Assembly: GCA_021775805.1 (NCBI GenBank)
Contig: JAJFHD010000016.1
Span: 36,478 to 100,477 of the forward strand
Length of the DNA stretch: 64,000 nucleotides
Direction: 5' to 3'
From: Alphaproteobacteria bacterium
GTDB taxonomy: Bacteria > Pseudomonadota > Alphaproteobacteria > Rhizobiales > JAJFHC01
Both the position numbers and the translations under genes were made by a program. The notes below the pieces were generated by a model. That model saw only the letters and a program-made list of their open reading frames with translations, was not told the origin of the DNA and did no database searches. The stretch's first letter is position 1; the number at the start of each line of letters is the position of its first letter. Shown here in pieces: positions 36,938-46,471 of the stretch.

Positions 36938-38791
36938 TCAGAAATCGACATCTTCATCATAGGGGTCGACAGCAGCATCGTCGTCGGGGACGCTGATGTT
37001 CGCATCCGGGTCGCCGGCGATCAGGTCCTTCATATCGGTTACTGCCGAGACCTTGGCGTCCGGAAACTTCTTCAGTACCGCCTGGACCAGCGGGTCACGG
37101 CTGGCCTCTTCGATACGGGTCTGCCTTTCCTCACGATTGCGCTCGGCGATCGTCTTCTGGCCGTCTTCACGCGACACCGCAACGATCCAGCGCTCACCTG
37201 TCCATTGCGTCAGCTTGCGCCCAAGGTCGTTGGCCAGTCCCTTTGGCGCATCCGGGCCGAACTGCAGATCGATCTGCCCATGACGAAAGCTCACCAGCCT
37301 GACGTCATGTTCCAGGGCACGTTTGAGACGGATGTCGCGTTTGGCGGAAACCAGGGCGACCACATCCTCGAAACGTTCGAAATGCTGCGGCACGTCGAGC
37401 TCAGCGGTGGCGTCGGGCGGCCCATCGCTGACCGAGGGACGGACGGATTCGGTCGTAATGCTTTGAGCGACGGGTTCGCTGACCGGAGGCTGGGCCTGAG
37501 GCGCCGGCTGGCTTGACCGGCTCTGCGGCCCCGCTGTGGCTGACGACGGCGGCCGGGATGCGGGCAAGTCGCCCGCCTGCACCGACCGGATCAATTCGTC
37601 CGGGGTCGGCAGGTCGGCGGCATGGGCCATGCGCACCAGCACCATGTCGGCGGCAGCCAGCGCGTTGGCGGCGGATTGCGCCTCTGCCACACCCTTCAAC
37701 AGCATCTGCCAGGCGCGCGCCAGGATGCGCATGTTCAGGCGCCCGGCCAGTTCCGCGCCCTTGGTGCGCTCGGTCTCAGACATGGTGGCGTCGTTGGCGG
37801 CGTCCTCGACCAGCTTGAGACGGGTGATCCAGTGGACCAGATCGGCCATATCGGCCAGAACCACGGAAGGGTCGGCGCCGGTGTCGTACTGTTCCTTCAG
37901 TTCGCCAAGGGCCGCCGCCGCATCACCGCGCATGATGTGCTCGAACAGGTCAATGGTGCGCGCCCGGTCGACCAGTCCCAGCATGCTGCGCACCTGGTCG
38001 GCACCGATCGTTCCGGCAGCACCTGAACCCTGGGCAATCGCCTGGTCGAGCAGGGACAGGCCGTCGCGCACGGACCCCTCGGAGGCCCGCGCGATCAGCA
38101 TCAGGGCTTCGGGCTCGATATCGGCGCCTTCCTGCTTCGCGATCGCCGTGAAATGCCCGACAAGCTGGCCGGCGTCGACCCGGCGCAGATCGAAGCGCTG
38201 GCAGCGCGACAGCACCGTAACCGGAACTTTGCGAATCTCGGTCGTGGCGAAAATGAACTTCACATGGGGCGGCGGCTCTTCCAGGGTCTTGAGCAGGCCG
38301 TTGAAGGCATGCTTGGAAAGCATGTGCACCTCATCGACGATATAGACCTTGTAGCGGGCGGAAACCGGGCGGTAGCGCACGCTCTCGATGATCTCGCGGA
38401 TGTCGTCGATGCCGGTATGGGAGGCCGCGTCCATTTCGATCACGTCCACGTGCCGGGATTCCATGATCGCTTCGCAATGCTCGCCGATGGCGTCCATGGC
38501 CGTGGTCGGCCGGTCCGGGCCATCGGGGAGCGAGTAATTCAGGGCGCGCGCCACCAGCCGCGCCGTGGTCGTCTTGCCGACGCCGCGCACGCCGGTCAGC
38601 ATGTAGGCCTGCGCAATCCGGCCGGTTTCAAAGGCGTTGGTCAGGGTCCGGACCACCGCATCCTGGCCGATCAGATCGCCGAAGGTCTGGGGACGGTACT
38701 TGCGTGCCAGCACACGGTAGGCTGCACCGGTATCGGGCTTTGACCCGCCGGCGCCTGCTGCTTCTTTGTGCGATGGATCCGTGTCTGCCAA
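36938..38791 (-). CDS. dnaX: DNA polymerase III subunits gamma/tau
   Basis: The chosen start is TTG 38791 (reads LADTDPSHKE, with AGGCGG upstream), giving 617 residues. The frame is open to a TTG at 38920, but that lies inside the SRP RNA gene. The AAA+ clamp-loader core has Walker A GVRGVGKTTTAR (67-78) and DEVHMLSKHAFNGLLKTLEEPP. The zinc-module cysteines of E. coli DnaX are mostly absent, as in other alphaproteobacteria. The Pro/Ala-rich tau region and C-terminal domain follow. No obvious A-rich frameshift site was seen for gamma. Confidence 0.93.
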   Translation of the reverse strand: MADTDPSHKEAAGAGGSKPDTGAAYRVLARKYRPQTFGDLIGQDAVVRTLTNAFETGRIAQAYMLTGVRGVGKTTTARLVARALNYSLPDGPDRPTTAMDAIGEHCEAIMESRHVDVIEMDAASHTGIDDIREIIESVRYRPVSARYKVYIVDEVHMLSKHAFNGLLKTLEEPPPHVKFIFATTEIRKVPVTVLSRCQRFDLRRVDAGQLVGHFTAIAKQEGADIEPEALMLIARASEGSVRDGLSLLDQAIAQGSGAAGTIGADQVRSMLGLVDRARTIDLFEHIMRGDAAAALGELKEQYDTGADPSVVLADMADLVHWITRLKLVEDAANDATMSETERTKGAELAGRLNMRILARAWQMLLKGVAEAQSAANALAAADMVLVRMAHAADLPTPDELIRSVQAGDLPASRPPSSATAGPQSRSSQPAPQAQPPVSEPVAQSITTESVRPSVSDGPPDATAELDVPQHFERFEDVVALVSAKRDIRLKRALEHDVRLVSFRHGQIDLQFGPDAPKGLANDLGRKLTQWTGERWIVAVSREDGQKTIAERNREERQTRIEEASRDPLVQAVLKKFPDAKVSAVTDMKDLIAGDPDANISVPDDDAAVDPYDEDVDF

Positions 38792-38900
38792 AGAAATGCC
38801 GCCTGTCCGTTTGAACCGCCGCCGGACAGCTCTGCCGGCTGTCTGTGTCCTGCCCTGCACTTTCGACCGCTTCGAACTGGCAGGGCACTGCGACGGACTG

Positions 38901-39000
38901 GTTGGGAGGCTGACATGCAACCCGCGTCGGACTCGTTAGGGCTGCTTCCTTCCGGACCTGACCCGGTTGGCGAGAAACACGTCTGCCGCCAACCTCCCAG
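38901..39000 (-). ncRNA. ffs: 4.5S RNA, signal recognition particle RNA (small bacterial type)
   Basis: The minus strand carries the near-invariant SRP core GGTCAGGTCCGGAAGGAAGC, then AGCCC, at 38963-38939. The outer stem TGGGAGG/CCTCCCA closes the molecule at ~38998 and ~38904. Ends are estimated from that stem and the upstream promoter (+/- ~5 nt). The RNA binds Ffh for co-translational targeting. It stands directly upstream of dnaX, a common alphaproteobacterial position, and overlaps the longest possible dnaX frame. Confidence 0.92.
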
Positions 39001-39004
39001 AGGC

Positions 39005-39035
39005 ACTATATCAGACGTTCGAAGGCAAATGGCAA
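39005..39035 (-). promoter_or_regulatory. Promoter of the SRP RNA gene
   Basis: On the minus strand TATAGT (39010-39005) stands 5-7 nt before the predicted RNA start. TTGCCA (39035-39030) lies 19 bp upstream as a -35-like element. The -10 match is good; the spacing is slightly long. Confidence 0.5.
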
Positions 39036-39184
39036 GCCATCTCTTTATCTGATTGAAGATGTGATCCAACACGCGGTCGACCCGGTTATCACCGGTATAT
39101 GCCGAAGCTTTAACTGGCCCGTTAGCGGCAATCACCATAAAGTGCAATACTTGGGCGTTACACTGACTTTAAAGGGAAATTCGC

Positions 39185-39871
39185 ATGTTCGGTCACCAGA
39201 TTCGATTTGGCATTGTGACCATCGTTCTATCAGTCCTGTTCATGGCGGCTATGGCGCCGTTGAACGGCACCATTGCCGCCGACAAGACAGCGAAATTCGA
39301 ACTGACGCTCGACGTGACCTGGTCCGCCGAGGTGTCGCCGTTCGAGTTTCCACCAAATGCCCATCTTTCGGGCGTCATCGGGGCCACACACAATACGCGG
39401 TATGTGCTGTTTCGCGACGGTGAGACGGCCTCCAGCGGCCTGGAACTTGTGGCAGAAAACGGCCGGGTGGCGATCCTGCGTGCAGAGCTCGCCGAAGCCA
39501 AGCGGCGCCGGCGGATCGGCAGCGAGATCGACGGCGACGATGTCAAAAGCGTGCCCGGCAGGATCAGCACGCAATTCGAGGCGTCAGCGGACCATCCCCT
39601 GGTCTCGTTCGTCACCATGATTGCCCCCAGCCCCGACTGGTTTACCGGGGCCGCCGATATCAACCTGATGGCGGATGGCGACTGGATCGACAAGATCGAC
39701 GTGCCGCTGTGGGCCTGGGATGCCGGCACCGACAGCGGTGCGACCTTTCTCGCCCCCGACAACGACAGCCAACCTCAGGAGTCCGTCCGTCTGGTTGCCA
39801 CCCCGCATTTTCTGCACAGGGCCGGGATTATCGCCCTTGGCACGGCTACAATCCGGCGTATCGTGCCTTAG
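39185..39871 (+). CDS. Secreted spondin-N domain protein
   Basis: The 228-residue protein has a signal peptide (~1-32, ending in GTIAADK). The mature part matches the spondin N-terminal domain: FELTLDVTWSAEVSPFEFPPNAHLSG, HPLVSFVTMIAPSPDWFTG, then VPLWAWDAGTDSGATFLAPD. In animals the domain binds matrix or lipids; bacterial copies are periplasmic or secreted with unknown role. It opens a run of exported-protein genes. Confidence 0.82.
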   Translation: MFGHQIRFGIVTIVLSVLFMAAMAPLNGTIAADKTAKFELTLDVTWSAEVSPFEFPPNAHLSGVIGATHNTRYVLFRDGETASSGLELVAENGRVAILRAELAEAKRRRRIGSEIDGDDVKSVPGRISTQFEASADHPLVSFVTMIAPSPDWFTGAADINLMADGDWIDKIDVPLWAWDAGTDSGATFLAPDNDSQPQESVRLVATPHFLHRAGIIALGTATIRRIVP

Positions 39872-39877
39872 ACCGTT

Positions 39878-40441
39878 TTACGGACATCCGCTGTTGTTTT
39901 CGGTTCCGTCAGGCATTGTCGTCCGACACAGGACCGCGCCCTCAAGGTCTGCAGCCGTCACTTTTGCATAGCGCAATGTTGCGTCGGTCAGATTTGTCCC
40001 GTTCAGATTTGTGCCTTTCAGGCTGGCATCCGTCAGGTCGGCATAGTTCAGGTTGGCATTCTGCAGGTCTGCAGCCACGAACACCGCGTCCGAAAGCAGT
40101 GCATTCGTGAGGTCCGCCTTTTTCAGGATCGCACCGGTCAGGTTCGCGCGCGTGAGATGCGTACCTGTCAGAACGGCATTCGTCAGGTTGGCGCGTGTCA
40201 GATTGGCCCGCATCATCTCGGCATTGGAAAGTGTTGCGGCTTGCAGGTTGGCCCCCGTCAGATCCGCTTCAGGCAGGACGTCGAAATGCATGTCCGCATT
40301 CCGCAGATCGGCGCCCCTGAGATCGCACTTGGGACAGGGCCGGTCCTCGTCGTTCTTGATCCGGGTAACATGCTCGGCGTCGAATGCCCGCGCGGGAGAC
40401 GTTGCAACGGTCAGAGCCACTACTGCCAATAGCCATTTCAT
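39878..40441 (-). CDS. Exported pentapeptide-repeat protein
   Basis: The 187-residue protein has a signal peptide (~1-19, ending in ARA) and about 23 consecutive A(D/N)Lxx-type pentapeptides from ~40 to ~172 (ADLTGANLQAATLSNAEMMR), which form a right-handed quadrilateral beta-helix. Single cysteines flank the solenoid (CPKC near 36-39; C at ~175 and ~186). The fold is clear, the function is not. Convergent with the spondin-domain gene, ends 6 bp apart. Confidence 0.85.
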   Translation of the reverse strand: MKWLLAVVALTVATSPARAFDAEHVTRIKNDEDRPCPKCDLRGADLRNADMHFDVLPEADLTGANLQAATLSNAEMMRANLTRANLTNAVLTGTHLTRANLTGAILKKADLTNALLSDAVFVAADLQNANLNYADLTDASLKGTNLNGTNLTDATLRYAKVTAADLEGAVLCRTTMPDGTENNSGCP

Positions 40442-40581
40442 GAGTAAATTCCCTTGCGCAATGCGTCTGTGACGCAGCGCCCCTCACATTAAGACGTGGG
40501 TGCTTCAGGGGAGAATGTCAATTGCGGGGTGCCCGCCGCCGGCCCGGCCTTGGGTATCCAGAACGCGGATCTGGCAGGCGG

Positions 40582-41322
40582 TTACTTGAGTCCCGGGACG
40601 GGCGTGCAGGGAAAAAGCTTCAACCAGTCCGGGCGACCGGGAAGCGACAACTCGAAATGGTCCTCGTAATTGCCAAGGTCGAGAGCGATGCCTTCCGAAG
40701 ACTTCTTGCCGTCGACCGTGCAGGTGGCTGCATAGGCGACCAGTCCGGTGCCGGCCGGCTTTGCATCCGACACCGAACAGTCGAACCCCGGACCGGCAAT
40801 GCGGCCGTCACCGATCTCGACCTTTGTATCCGCACCCTTGCCGCAGGCATTCTTCCGTGTCGCATAGGAGGCCTGGATCTCCTTTTCGAACGCGCCGCTC
40901 TCGGGAGCCGGCGTGTTCTGCTCGTACGCTGCCTTCAGACGCTTGTCGTGGGTCACGGTTTCGGTACATTCCGACACCGATGCGGGAATGCCGCTGCTTG
41001 CCAGCTCGCACAGGAACAGGAGCGGGACTTTCCGGCCGTCGATCACGGTCCGGATCTCCAGGAGATAGTCGTGGGTTTCCCACGCGTGCTGGTCCCCTTC
41101 GCCGGTCGTGCACAGACCTTCACGTTTGCGGATTGTAACCTCGCGCACCAGTTCATGGTCCCGCTTCTTGTCACCTTCGTAGAGTTCAAGACCATTTTCA
41201 CCTTCGGCAATGGTGAAGCCGCCTCCCGGCGTGGCGCAGTCGAAGGACCGGTCGCCCGCGGGCGACGATACCGGCCACTGACTAACCATCAGTGTCGCGA
41301 CAGTCAGAGCGGTGATGCGCAT
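40582..41322 (-). CDS. Hypothetical exported protein
   Basis: ATG 41322 begins a signal peptide (MRITALTVATLMVSQWPVSS); an ATG four codons earlier is also possible. The ~246-residue mature region is rich in charged residues with about seven cysteines (GLCTTGEG, LFLCELASSG, FDCSVSD), suggesting periplasmic disulfides. No family is recognised. It is divergent from another exported orphan (41509). Confidence 0.6.
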   Translation of the reverse strand: MRITALTVATLMVSQWPVSSPAGDRSFDCATPGGGFTIAEGENGLELYEGDKKRDHELVREVTIRKREGLCTTGEGDQHAWETHDYLLEIRTVIDGRKVPLLFLCELASSGIPASVSECTETVTHDKRLKAAYEQNTPAPESGAFEKEIQASYATRKNACGKGADTKVEIGDGRIAGPGFDCSVSDAKPAGTGLVAYAATCTVDGKKSSEGIALDLGNYEDHFELSLPGRPDWLKLFPCTPVPGLK

Positions 41323-41508
41323 ACGATGCCTCAAAATTCTGTTACCCCGAAATCAGGCCGCAAACATATCACAAACCCTGTCCGCTTCGTTGCCCTGATG
41401 CAGTTTGAACCGTGCCGTATTGCCGCCGATGGGGCGGAGGAACTATACTTACCGATATTCTGCGGCGTTGAAGGCGCCAGCAGGGCACAAGGACAGGGAG
41501 ATAGACGC

Positions 41509-41904
41509 ATGTGGGGATATCGGGGTCTGTTTGCAGCCATGTTCATGCTGGGCGCCGTCATGGCGACTGGCGTTGCTGCCCAAGAACCAAAGCTGGGGGA
41601 CAAGAATTTTGATGGCCGCACCTTCATCTTTTACCAGCCGGTCGAGATCTACGGCAACAACTGGTCAGGGATCAGGGTCAACGACCCGGCGTCGGACCAG
41701 GCAAATGTCTATATCAAGGGTGAGGGCAAGACGGTCGATTTTGACGGCGTGATGAGCATCAACTGCGACAGCGCGTCGGGATATTTCTGGCTGACAGGGT
41801 CCTTCTGGGGCGGCGAAACGCCGGCCACGGAACAATTGTACAACGAAAACATTCCGACTGAAGTCATCGCCGGAGCCCGGCAGTTGTTCTGCGGAAAATC
41901 CTGA
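41509..41904 (+). CDS. Small hypothetical exported protein
   Basis: ATG 41509 follows GGGAG at 9 nt spacing. The 131-residue protein has a signal peptide ending in GVAAQ (~25). The mature part is aromatic and asparagine-rich (TFIFYQPVEIYGNNWSGIRV) with two cysteines (INCDSAS and QLFCGKS). No family recognised. The long open frame upstream of 41509 is antisense to 40582-41322 and is not coding. Confidence 0.6.
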   Translation: MWGYRGLFAAMFMLGAVMATGVAAQEPKLGDKNFDGRTFIFYQPVEIYGNNWSGIRVNDPASDQANVYIKGEGKTVDFDGVMSINCDSASGYFWLTGSFWGGETPATEQLYNENIPTEVIAGARQLFCGKS

Positions 41905-41981
41905 CAGCCTTCAGCGCCTGATTTCCAGCATCCCACGACCGGTGGAACCGGTGAGATGGCCGTGCGGCAGAGGCGGTCCCG

Positions 41982-43070
41982 TCAGTTCGGCATCCGGGCA
42001 AGCCAGGCATCCTTGTCTTCGTGCGGCAAATCGAGACTTCGCACAAATGCGCCGAAGCCAGCAGACGGGCTGGCGTCATCGGGTGCGCGGACACACCAGT
42101 TCAGGATCGCTTCGAACAGACCCGCCTGGCCTGTGATGACGGATGCATCCATGGAGCCCGGCAGGATGCGGACTTCGAATGTCGGCTTGCCCGGAATGTC
42201 CTGGATGAAATTCAGCAGATTGAAGTCGGCGTACTTTGTCAGCCCGGTGTCCCTGACCAGGGCGCACGCCTTGTCCCAGTCGAGATCCCTGAAACCCGCC
42301 GTCTGGACCAGATCGACCAGACCGTCGGGCAGAGGCCCGAGACGAATACAGTTCGGGTTGGTGCCCACGAGACGGCGAAGGCTTTCTCCGTGAAGATCGA
42401 TCACCTTGACGAGCCGGGCAAGCACATCCGCTCGCTTGAGAGGGACGGCATCGAAATGCACATGGACAGCCGCCTCGTTCGGCACCGTGAATCCCATGTG
42501 ATGCGCCGGCGCCAGTAACGCGGCCAGGCGTTCGTTGTGGTTGTCACTCAGGGGTGGTGTTATGAGTTCGCACGGGCGTTCGCGTTCGCCCGGCAGGCTG
42601 GCGGCCATGGCAACCGGTGCGTTCATGGCGTCGGCAAGCCTGAACAGTCCGGGCTCGTCGTTCTGCAGGCCGGTCCCGAACAATTCGGCAACCGGGAGCA
42701 TCACCGATGCCTGATCGGCATCAGGATCACACTGTTCCATGATCAGGCGCAAAAGCCGCGCATCATCGCTGACAATACGGTACCAGCCGTCCCGGCCCGG
42801 CGCTTTCCGGTTCAGGTCCGCGCGAATGGTCAGGTCGTCGACGCACCTGGCAATCAGAGTGCCGGCAGCATCGAAGGCGTCAAAACCCAGGATCAGGTTT
42901 TCGAAGACGGGGGTGCCCGGCACCAGGCTCGGTTCGGACTGGGGATAAAAACAACGTCTGACCCGACCGCCCGCCCCCTTGGCAATGGCCGCCGCCAGAT
43001 CCCTTCGGGACATGCCGGCGGGCGCCAGAAGCTCGATCTCAAAACCGGTTTTCCAGTTGAGCGTCGTCAT
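41982..43070 (-). CDS. Amidoligase-like protein
   Basis: The 362-residue protein matches the putative amidoligase family (ATP-grasp-like COOH-NH2 ligases). GFEIELLAPAGMSRRDLA stands at the N-terminus, ELITPPLS and VHVHFDA in the middle, and TFEVRILPGSMDA near the C-terminus. These carry the acidic and basic residues of the active site. The family is predicted to join amines or amino acids to carboxylates in peptide tagging or secondary products. The usual glutamine-amidotransferase partner is not adjacent. Confidence 0.78.
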   Translation of the reverse strand: MTTLNWKTGFEIELLAPAGMSRRDLAAAIAKGAGGRVRRCFYPQSEPSLVPGTPVFENLILGFDAFDAAGTLIARCVDDLTIRADLNRKAPGRDGWYRIVSDDARLLRLIMEQCDPDADQASVMLPVAELFGTGLQNDEPGLFRLADAMNAPVAMAASLPGERERPCELITPPLSDNHNERLAALLAPAHHMGFTVPNEAAVHVHFDAVPLKRADVLARLVKVIDLHGESLRRLVGTNPNCIRLGPLPDGLVDLVQTAGFRDLDWDKACALVRDTGLTKYADFNLLNFIQDIPGKPTFEVRILPGSMDASVITGQAGLFEAILNWCVRAPDDASPSAGFGAFVRSLDLPHEDKDAWLARMPN

Positions 43071-43317
43071 GAAGACCAGATGTTCAGTTGGGAGTCGTGC
43101 CAGTTTCTCATTTCAACAGACATTGCCAAGTCAGTCGCAGCGTGGCAACGCCAAAGCATAACGCGATGGCAAATTCTACCCGGTCAAAAGACCCAAGAAT
43201 CTTGGCGCAAGCGCCGCGTTTCGCTGGCGATTTCAATGTTGTGGACGAACCGAATGTCATTCTGTACGCTGATGTCTAAGCAATTTTAGAGATAATCGAA
43301 AACGGGCGGGGTTCGAA

Positions 43318-43749
43318 ATGCAGACCAGTAGCAGATATGTAAGACGCATGATATTTGCGAGCGCCGCGGCGGTCACCTCCGTCCTCGGGTTTGGCGCGCA
43401 CGCTCAGTCCCCTGAACTCGAAGCTTATGCACAAAGCAAATACGGGTTCTGCGACGCCAAGAAAATTGCCGCCGTCTGGAAAAAGGGCGTCGGGGAAGCG
43501 AAGGCCGTCATCGGCGCCAAGATCCTCGGCAATCTGCAGGATCTGGCCGATGCGGATATCGCCTCCACCAAGGACACAGTCTCGTGCGACTGGGACGATA
43601 CAGGGCTCACCTTTGACGATGCCATGAAACTTGCGGCCTACTGGGGCCGAGACAGCATCGAGGCAAAACAGAAGGCGGCCCAGATGACCTCTGAACTTGG
43701 CAACAAGAAATTCCTCGAGGTCATGGCCGACGCCCTGGGACGCACCTGA
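43318..43749 (+). CDS. Hypothetical exported protein, 143 residues
   Basis: ATG 43318 follows GGCGGGG. A signal peptide (RRMIFASAAAVTSVLGFGAHAQS) ends near residue 31. The mature ~110 residues are helical and lysine/alanine-rich with two cysteines (YGFCDAKKI and TVSCDWDD). No family recognised. It stands alone. Confidence 0.6.
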   Translation: MQTSSRYVRRMIFASAAAVTSVLGFGAHAQSPELEAYAQSKYGFCDAKKIAAVWKKGVGEAKAVIGAKILGNLQDLADADIASTKDTVSCDWDDTGLTFDDAMKLAAYWGRDSIEAKQKAAQMTSELGNKKFLEVMADALGRT

Positions 43750-43904
43750 AGTATCTCTTTTTCTTTGAGGCTCAGGCTTGGCAATCCGCCGAGACTAATC
43801 CGTGCTGCACTCAATCAGGTTCACCTTGAACGCCCTGCGTCATTGCGGTGAAAACTGCAATCCATGGGTGGCAACGTGAGGCCGGGCGGGAATACAACCG
43901 GTGC

Positions 43905-44765
43905 TTACTGTCGGCTGGCGGGGTTCTGGATGATGTCGGGATCGAACTGATCGGGAATTTTCCCCTCTGTTGCATAGAGGTAGAGCGCCGTCTGGAGGAT
44001 GGTGCTGAGTGTCGTGAATGCAAGACCGGTCAGGAAAAGCCAGGTTGCGGCAATCGCGAAAATCGGAAATGCCAGCACGGGTGCCTCGCCCAGTGAAACA
44101 ATGCCCAGGAAGAACATCAAGAATGCCGGCATGACGACCAGCACAGAAAGTGCCGACATCCCGACTTCGGCGATCAGCAGTTCACCCCAGGTTTTCTTGA
44201 TCACCGAAACCGATTTCCGGAGGGCTGTAACCGGCCCGACATTTTCCGACACCAGGACGGGAACGACAAAAAAGCTGGCAAGGGCCCACCCGGCCCCGAG
44301 CAAGCCGAAGATAAACTTGCCGATGCCTTTCTGGGTGTTTGAGGCCTTGTTGAGAAGAAAGCCGACGACCGATGTTATCAGAGCCCAGACGAATATCTGC
44401 GGCAGCCGTGCGAATGAGGCCTTCAGCCCGTCGGCAACCGTTGGATCGCCGCCTCTGAACCTGATTTTGGCACAGGCGACCAAGCCTGCGTTGAAGAAGA
44501 TCATCACGAAGTAAGCGACAAAATAGCCGGCGAAATCGAAGGCCAGCGTCAGGAAATTGATGTTGCCCTCCTCGTCCACCGCAGCCAGCCGTTTGACAAC
44601 GGCCTCCCATTGCCCGCTCGCCCAAACGGGCACAATGACCATCGCCAGAAGAAGACCGCAGGTTGCCAGACTCATCAGCGGGAAGACAATGAGTTCCTTG
44701 TCAAGCCGGAGAACCTTCCAGCACATTTTTGCAATGTCCCAGGCTCTGCTGAACTTTTTAAACAT
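43905..44765 (-). CDS. DUF6159-like polytopic membrane protein
   Basis: ATG 44765 (MFKKFSRAWDIAKMCWKVL) has AGGAGG 10 nt upstream. The 286-residue protein has about six hydrophobic helices, a basic loop (KIRFRGGDPTVADGLKAS) and a C-terminal acidic segment (YLYATEGKIPDQFDPDII). This arrangement matches DUF6159/glycerophosphoryl-diester-phosphodiesterase-membrane-like proteins of unknown role. The frame is open upstream to 44900, but the ribosome site favours 44765. Confidence 0.72.
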   Translation of the reverse strand: MFKKFSRAWDIAKMCWKVLRLDKELIVFPLMSLATCGLLLAMVIVPVWASGQWEAVVKRLAAVDEEGNINFLTLAFDFAGYFVAYFVMIFFNAGLVACAKIRFRGGDPTVADGLKASFARLPQIFVWALITSVVGFLLNKASNTQKGIGKFIFGLLGAGWALASFFVVPVLVSENVGPVTALRKSVSVIKKTWGELLIAEVGMSALSVLVVMPAFLMFFLGIVSLGEAPVLAFPIFAIAATWLFLTGLAFTTLSTILQTALYLYATEGKIPDQFDPDIIQNPASRQ

Positions 44766-44909
44766 GTGGGGTACGCCTCCTGCAGGTTGAAACGGAGACA
44801 TGCCCCATTTTCTCTTGTTGCGCACCATAGGCGATTTGGCGTCAACGGGTAAACCTTGCAGCGGCAGTTGCCCTGGCGGGCTTACCGGTACAAAAGGCAA
44901 AGCTGGTCG

Positions 44910-45374
44910 CTATTTGGCTCCCGCACAGTGCAGGAATTTCGTGAGTACGCGCCGCGTGCCCTTGAGGGATACCGATACCGTCGGCCCGCCCTCGATTGCT
45001 ATGTCGAGCTTCTTGCCGCTCATGAGATCGTCGATGTGGCGGCGCTTGATCTGCAGGTAAACGTTACCGAAATAGTCATCCACATTGCCGGACAGACTGA
45101 TGTTGTTGCCGTCGTCGACCCGGATCAGGACAGCAATGCCTTGCGTCTTCTTCGGGTACGTTGGCAGGGACACCAGAAGCGCTGGATTGAATCCGTTCTC
45201 ACCACTCAGGATCGTGATTTGCCCTTGTGCATGAGGCTGATTGGCAAAGCAGGTAGGCCCCCAGTCTTCTTCCGCCAGCGAGAACTCCCACGCGCTTCCG
45301 GGCGCAGTTGAACAGATGATGAATGCGGCCATGGCCGCCAACAAGGTCCGGAAGCTCCTGCAAGTGTATGTCAT
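44910..45374 (-). CDS. Hypothetical exported protein, 154 residues
   Basis: The start is taken at ATG 45374 (MTYTCRSFRTLLAAMAAF), with GAGG close by; an ATG at 45419 is possible. A signal peptide ends near GSAWEF. The mature region has cysteines at CFANQPH and LHCAGAK and a C-terminal pattern (VSVSLKGTRRVLTKFLHC) that recalls small periplasmic proteins of the invasion-associated-locus type, only loosely. Function unknown. Confidence 0.55.
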   Translation of the reverse strand: MTYTCRSFRTLLAAMAAFIICSTAPGSAWEFSLAEEDWGPTCFANQPHAQGQITILSGENGFNPALLVSLPTYPKKTQGIAVLIRVDDGNNISLSGNVDDYFGNVYLQIKRRHIDDLMSGKKLDIAIEGGPTVSVSLKGTRRVLTKFLHCAGAK

Positions 45375-45645
45375 GCCTCTTTCGTCTCCAGGTATTCTGG
45401 TTTTGATGAACCCGAACAAAATCGAATCATACCAAATCGACGATGCTCGATTGGCAGGTGTAACATCCCTTTAACGGAAATCGGCTTGGCCATCCAGTAA
45501 TCCGGATTGCACTCATCTTCAACATTGAACAGGATTCAAATGATCTGAGGTCAACGACTTGGGACACATGGCCATGCCACGAGGGAGCTGACAGGCGACC
45601 GAAGGCGGCCAGTAACCCGACCCGCAATCGACGAGGCCAGCCTAC

Positions 45646-46314
45646 CTAAAAACGATAGCCGACGCCGGCACCAACAACCCACGGGTCTAGATCGACGCTT
45701 GCCGGCACTTTGCCGGCCGTGACCTTGGCATCCATGTTGAGCCAGACCTTCTTGACGTCGAAGTTCAGGCTCCAGCGATCGTCGATTGCGTAGTCGACGC
45801 CGGCCTGAAGCGCGAACCCGATCGAATCGTCCCAGGTGTCGATGCCACCGATCGCCGCTGTGGCCTTGCTCGACAGAACGGCCGTGTAGTTCACGCCGGC
45901 CCCGATATAGGGTTTAAACGCGCCCATGGGGTGGTGGTACTGCAGCGTCAAGGTCGGCGGCAGCAGCCATATCCTGGTGAGCTTGCCGGTGCCGGCAAGG
46001 GATACGTCGTGCGGTGTAGTTGCCAGAATCAGTTCGACGGCAATGTTGTCATTGAAGAAATAGGAAAAATCGAGTTCGGGCATGACCGCATCGTCGACCT
46101 TCAGGTTCACTGAGGCGCCACCCACCTGACCGTCGTTTTCATCGGGAATCATGCCGATCACCCGGCCGCGAATCAACCACTGGGTCCCTGCCCAAGGCTC
46201 CGACGCCGTTGTCCCGGTAAAAAGATCCGCAGCCTGTGTCACTGCCGGTGCAAGAATTCCGGTAACAGCGGCGAGCGCTGCTCCTGCAATTGCGCCCTTT
46301 AGACCCATGCCCAT
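45646..46314 (-). CDS. OmpW family outer-membrane protein
   Basis: The 222-residue protein has a signal peptide ending in TQAAD. An eight-strand barrel pattern follows: LDFSYFFNDNIAVELILATTPH, PPTLTLQYHHPMGAFKPYIG, and the terminal VGAGVGYRF with the C-terminal Phe needed for Bam-mediated assembly. OmpW proteins form narrow hydrophobic channels. No regulator is adjacent. Confidence 0.9.
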   Translation of the reverse strand: MGMGLKGAIAGAALAAVTGILAPAVTQAADLFTGTTASEPWAGTQWLIRGRVIGMIPDENDGQVGGASVNLKVDDAVMPELDFSYFFNDNIAVELILATTPHDVSLAGTGKLTRIWLLPPTLTLQYHHPMGAFKPYIGAGVNYTAVLSSKATAAIGGIDTWDDSIGFALQAGVDYAIDDRWSLNFDVKKVWLNMDAKVTAGKVPASVDLDPWVVGAGVGYRF

Positions 46315-46471
46315 TTGTTGGCCCCCTGTTGATTGTCGTTGCCAGTCCGTTCGACCGTGCCTCTATGGGTAAGGAACGTGCATCGGGACGCGCGCGGCGC
46401 ACTTGATCCAGATCAAACAGCGGCCAATGAACTGCATGTGTTGCCTGCATGCAACAGCAGTGCTCCGACAC

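Noticed and set aside
36938..38791. Programmed frameshift site for the gamma subunit in dnaX
   Set aside because: No A-rich slippery heptamer with a following hairpin was found on the coding strand.
38792..38920. N-terminal extension of DnaX from the TTG at 38920
   Set aside because: That codon lies inside the SRP RNA, and the extension is Pro/Ser/Arg-rich without resemblance to DnaX.
40522..41508. Long plus-strand frame leading into the exported protein at 41509
   Set aside because: It is antisense to the well-supported exported protein at 40582-41322, and the downstream ATG at 41509 has a good ribosome site and signal peptide.
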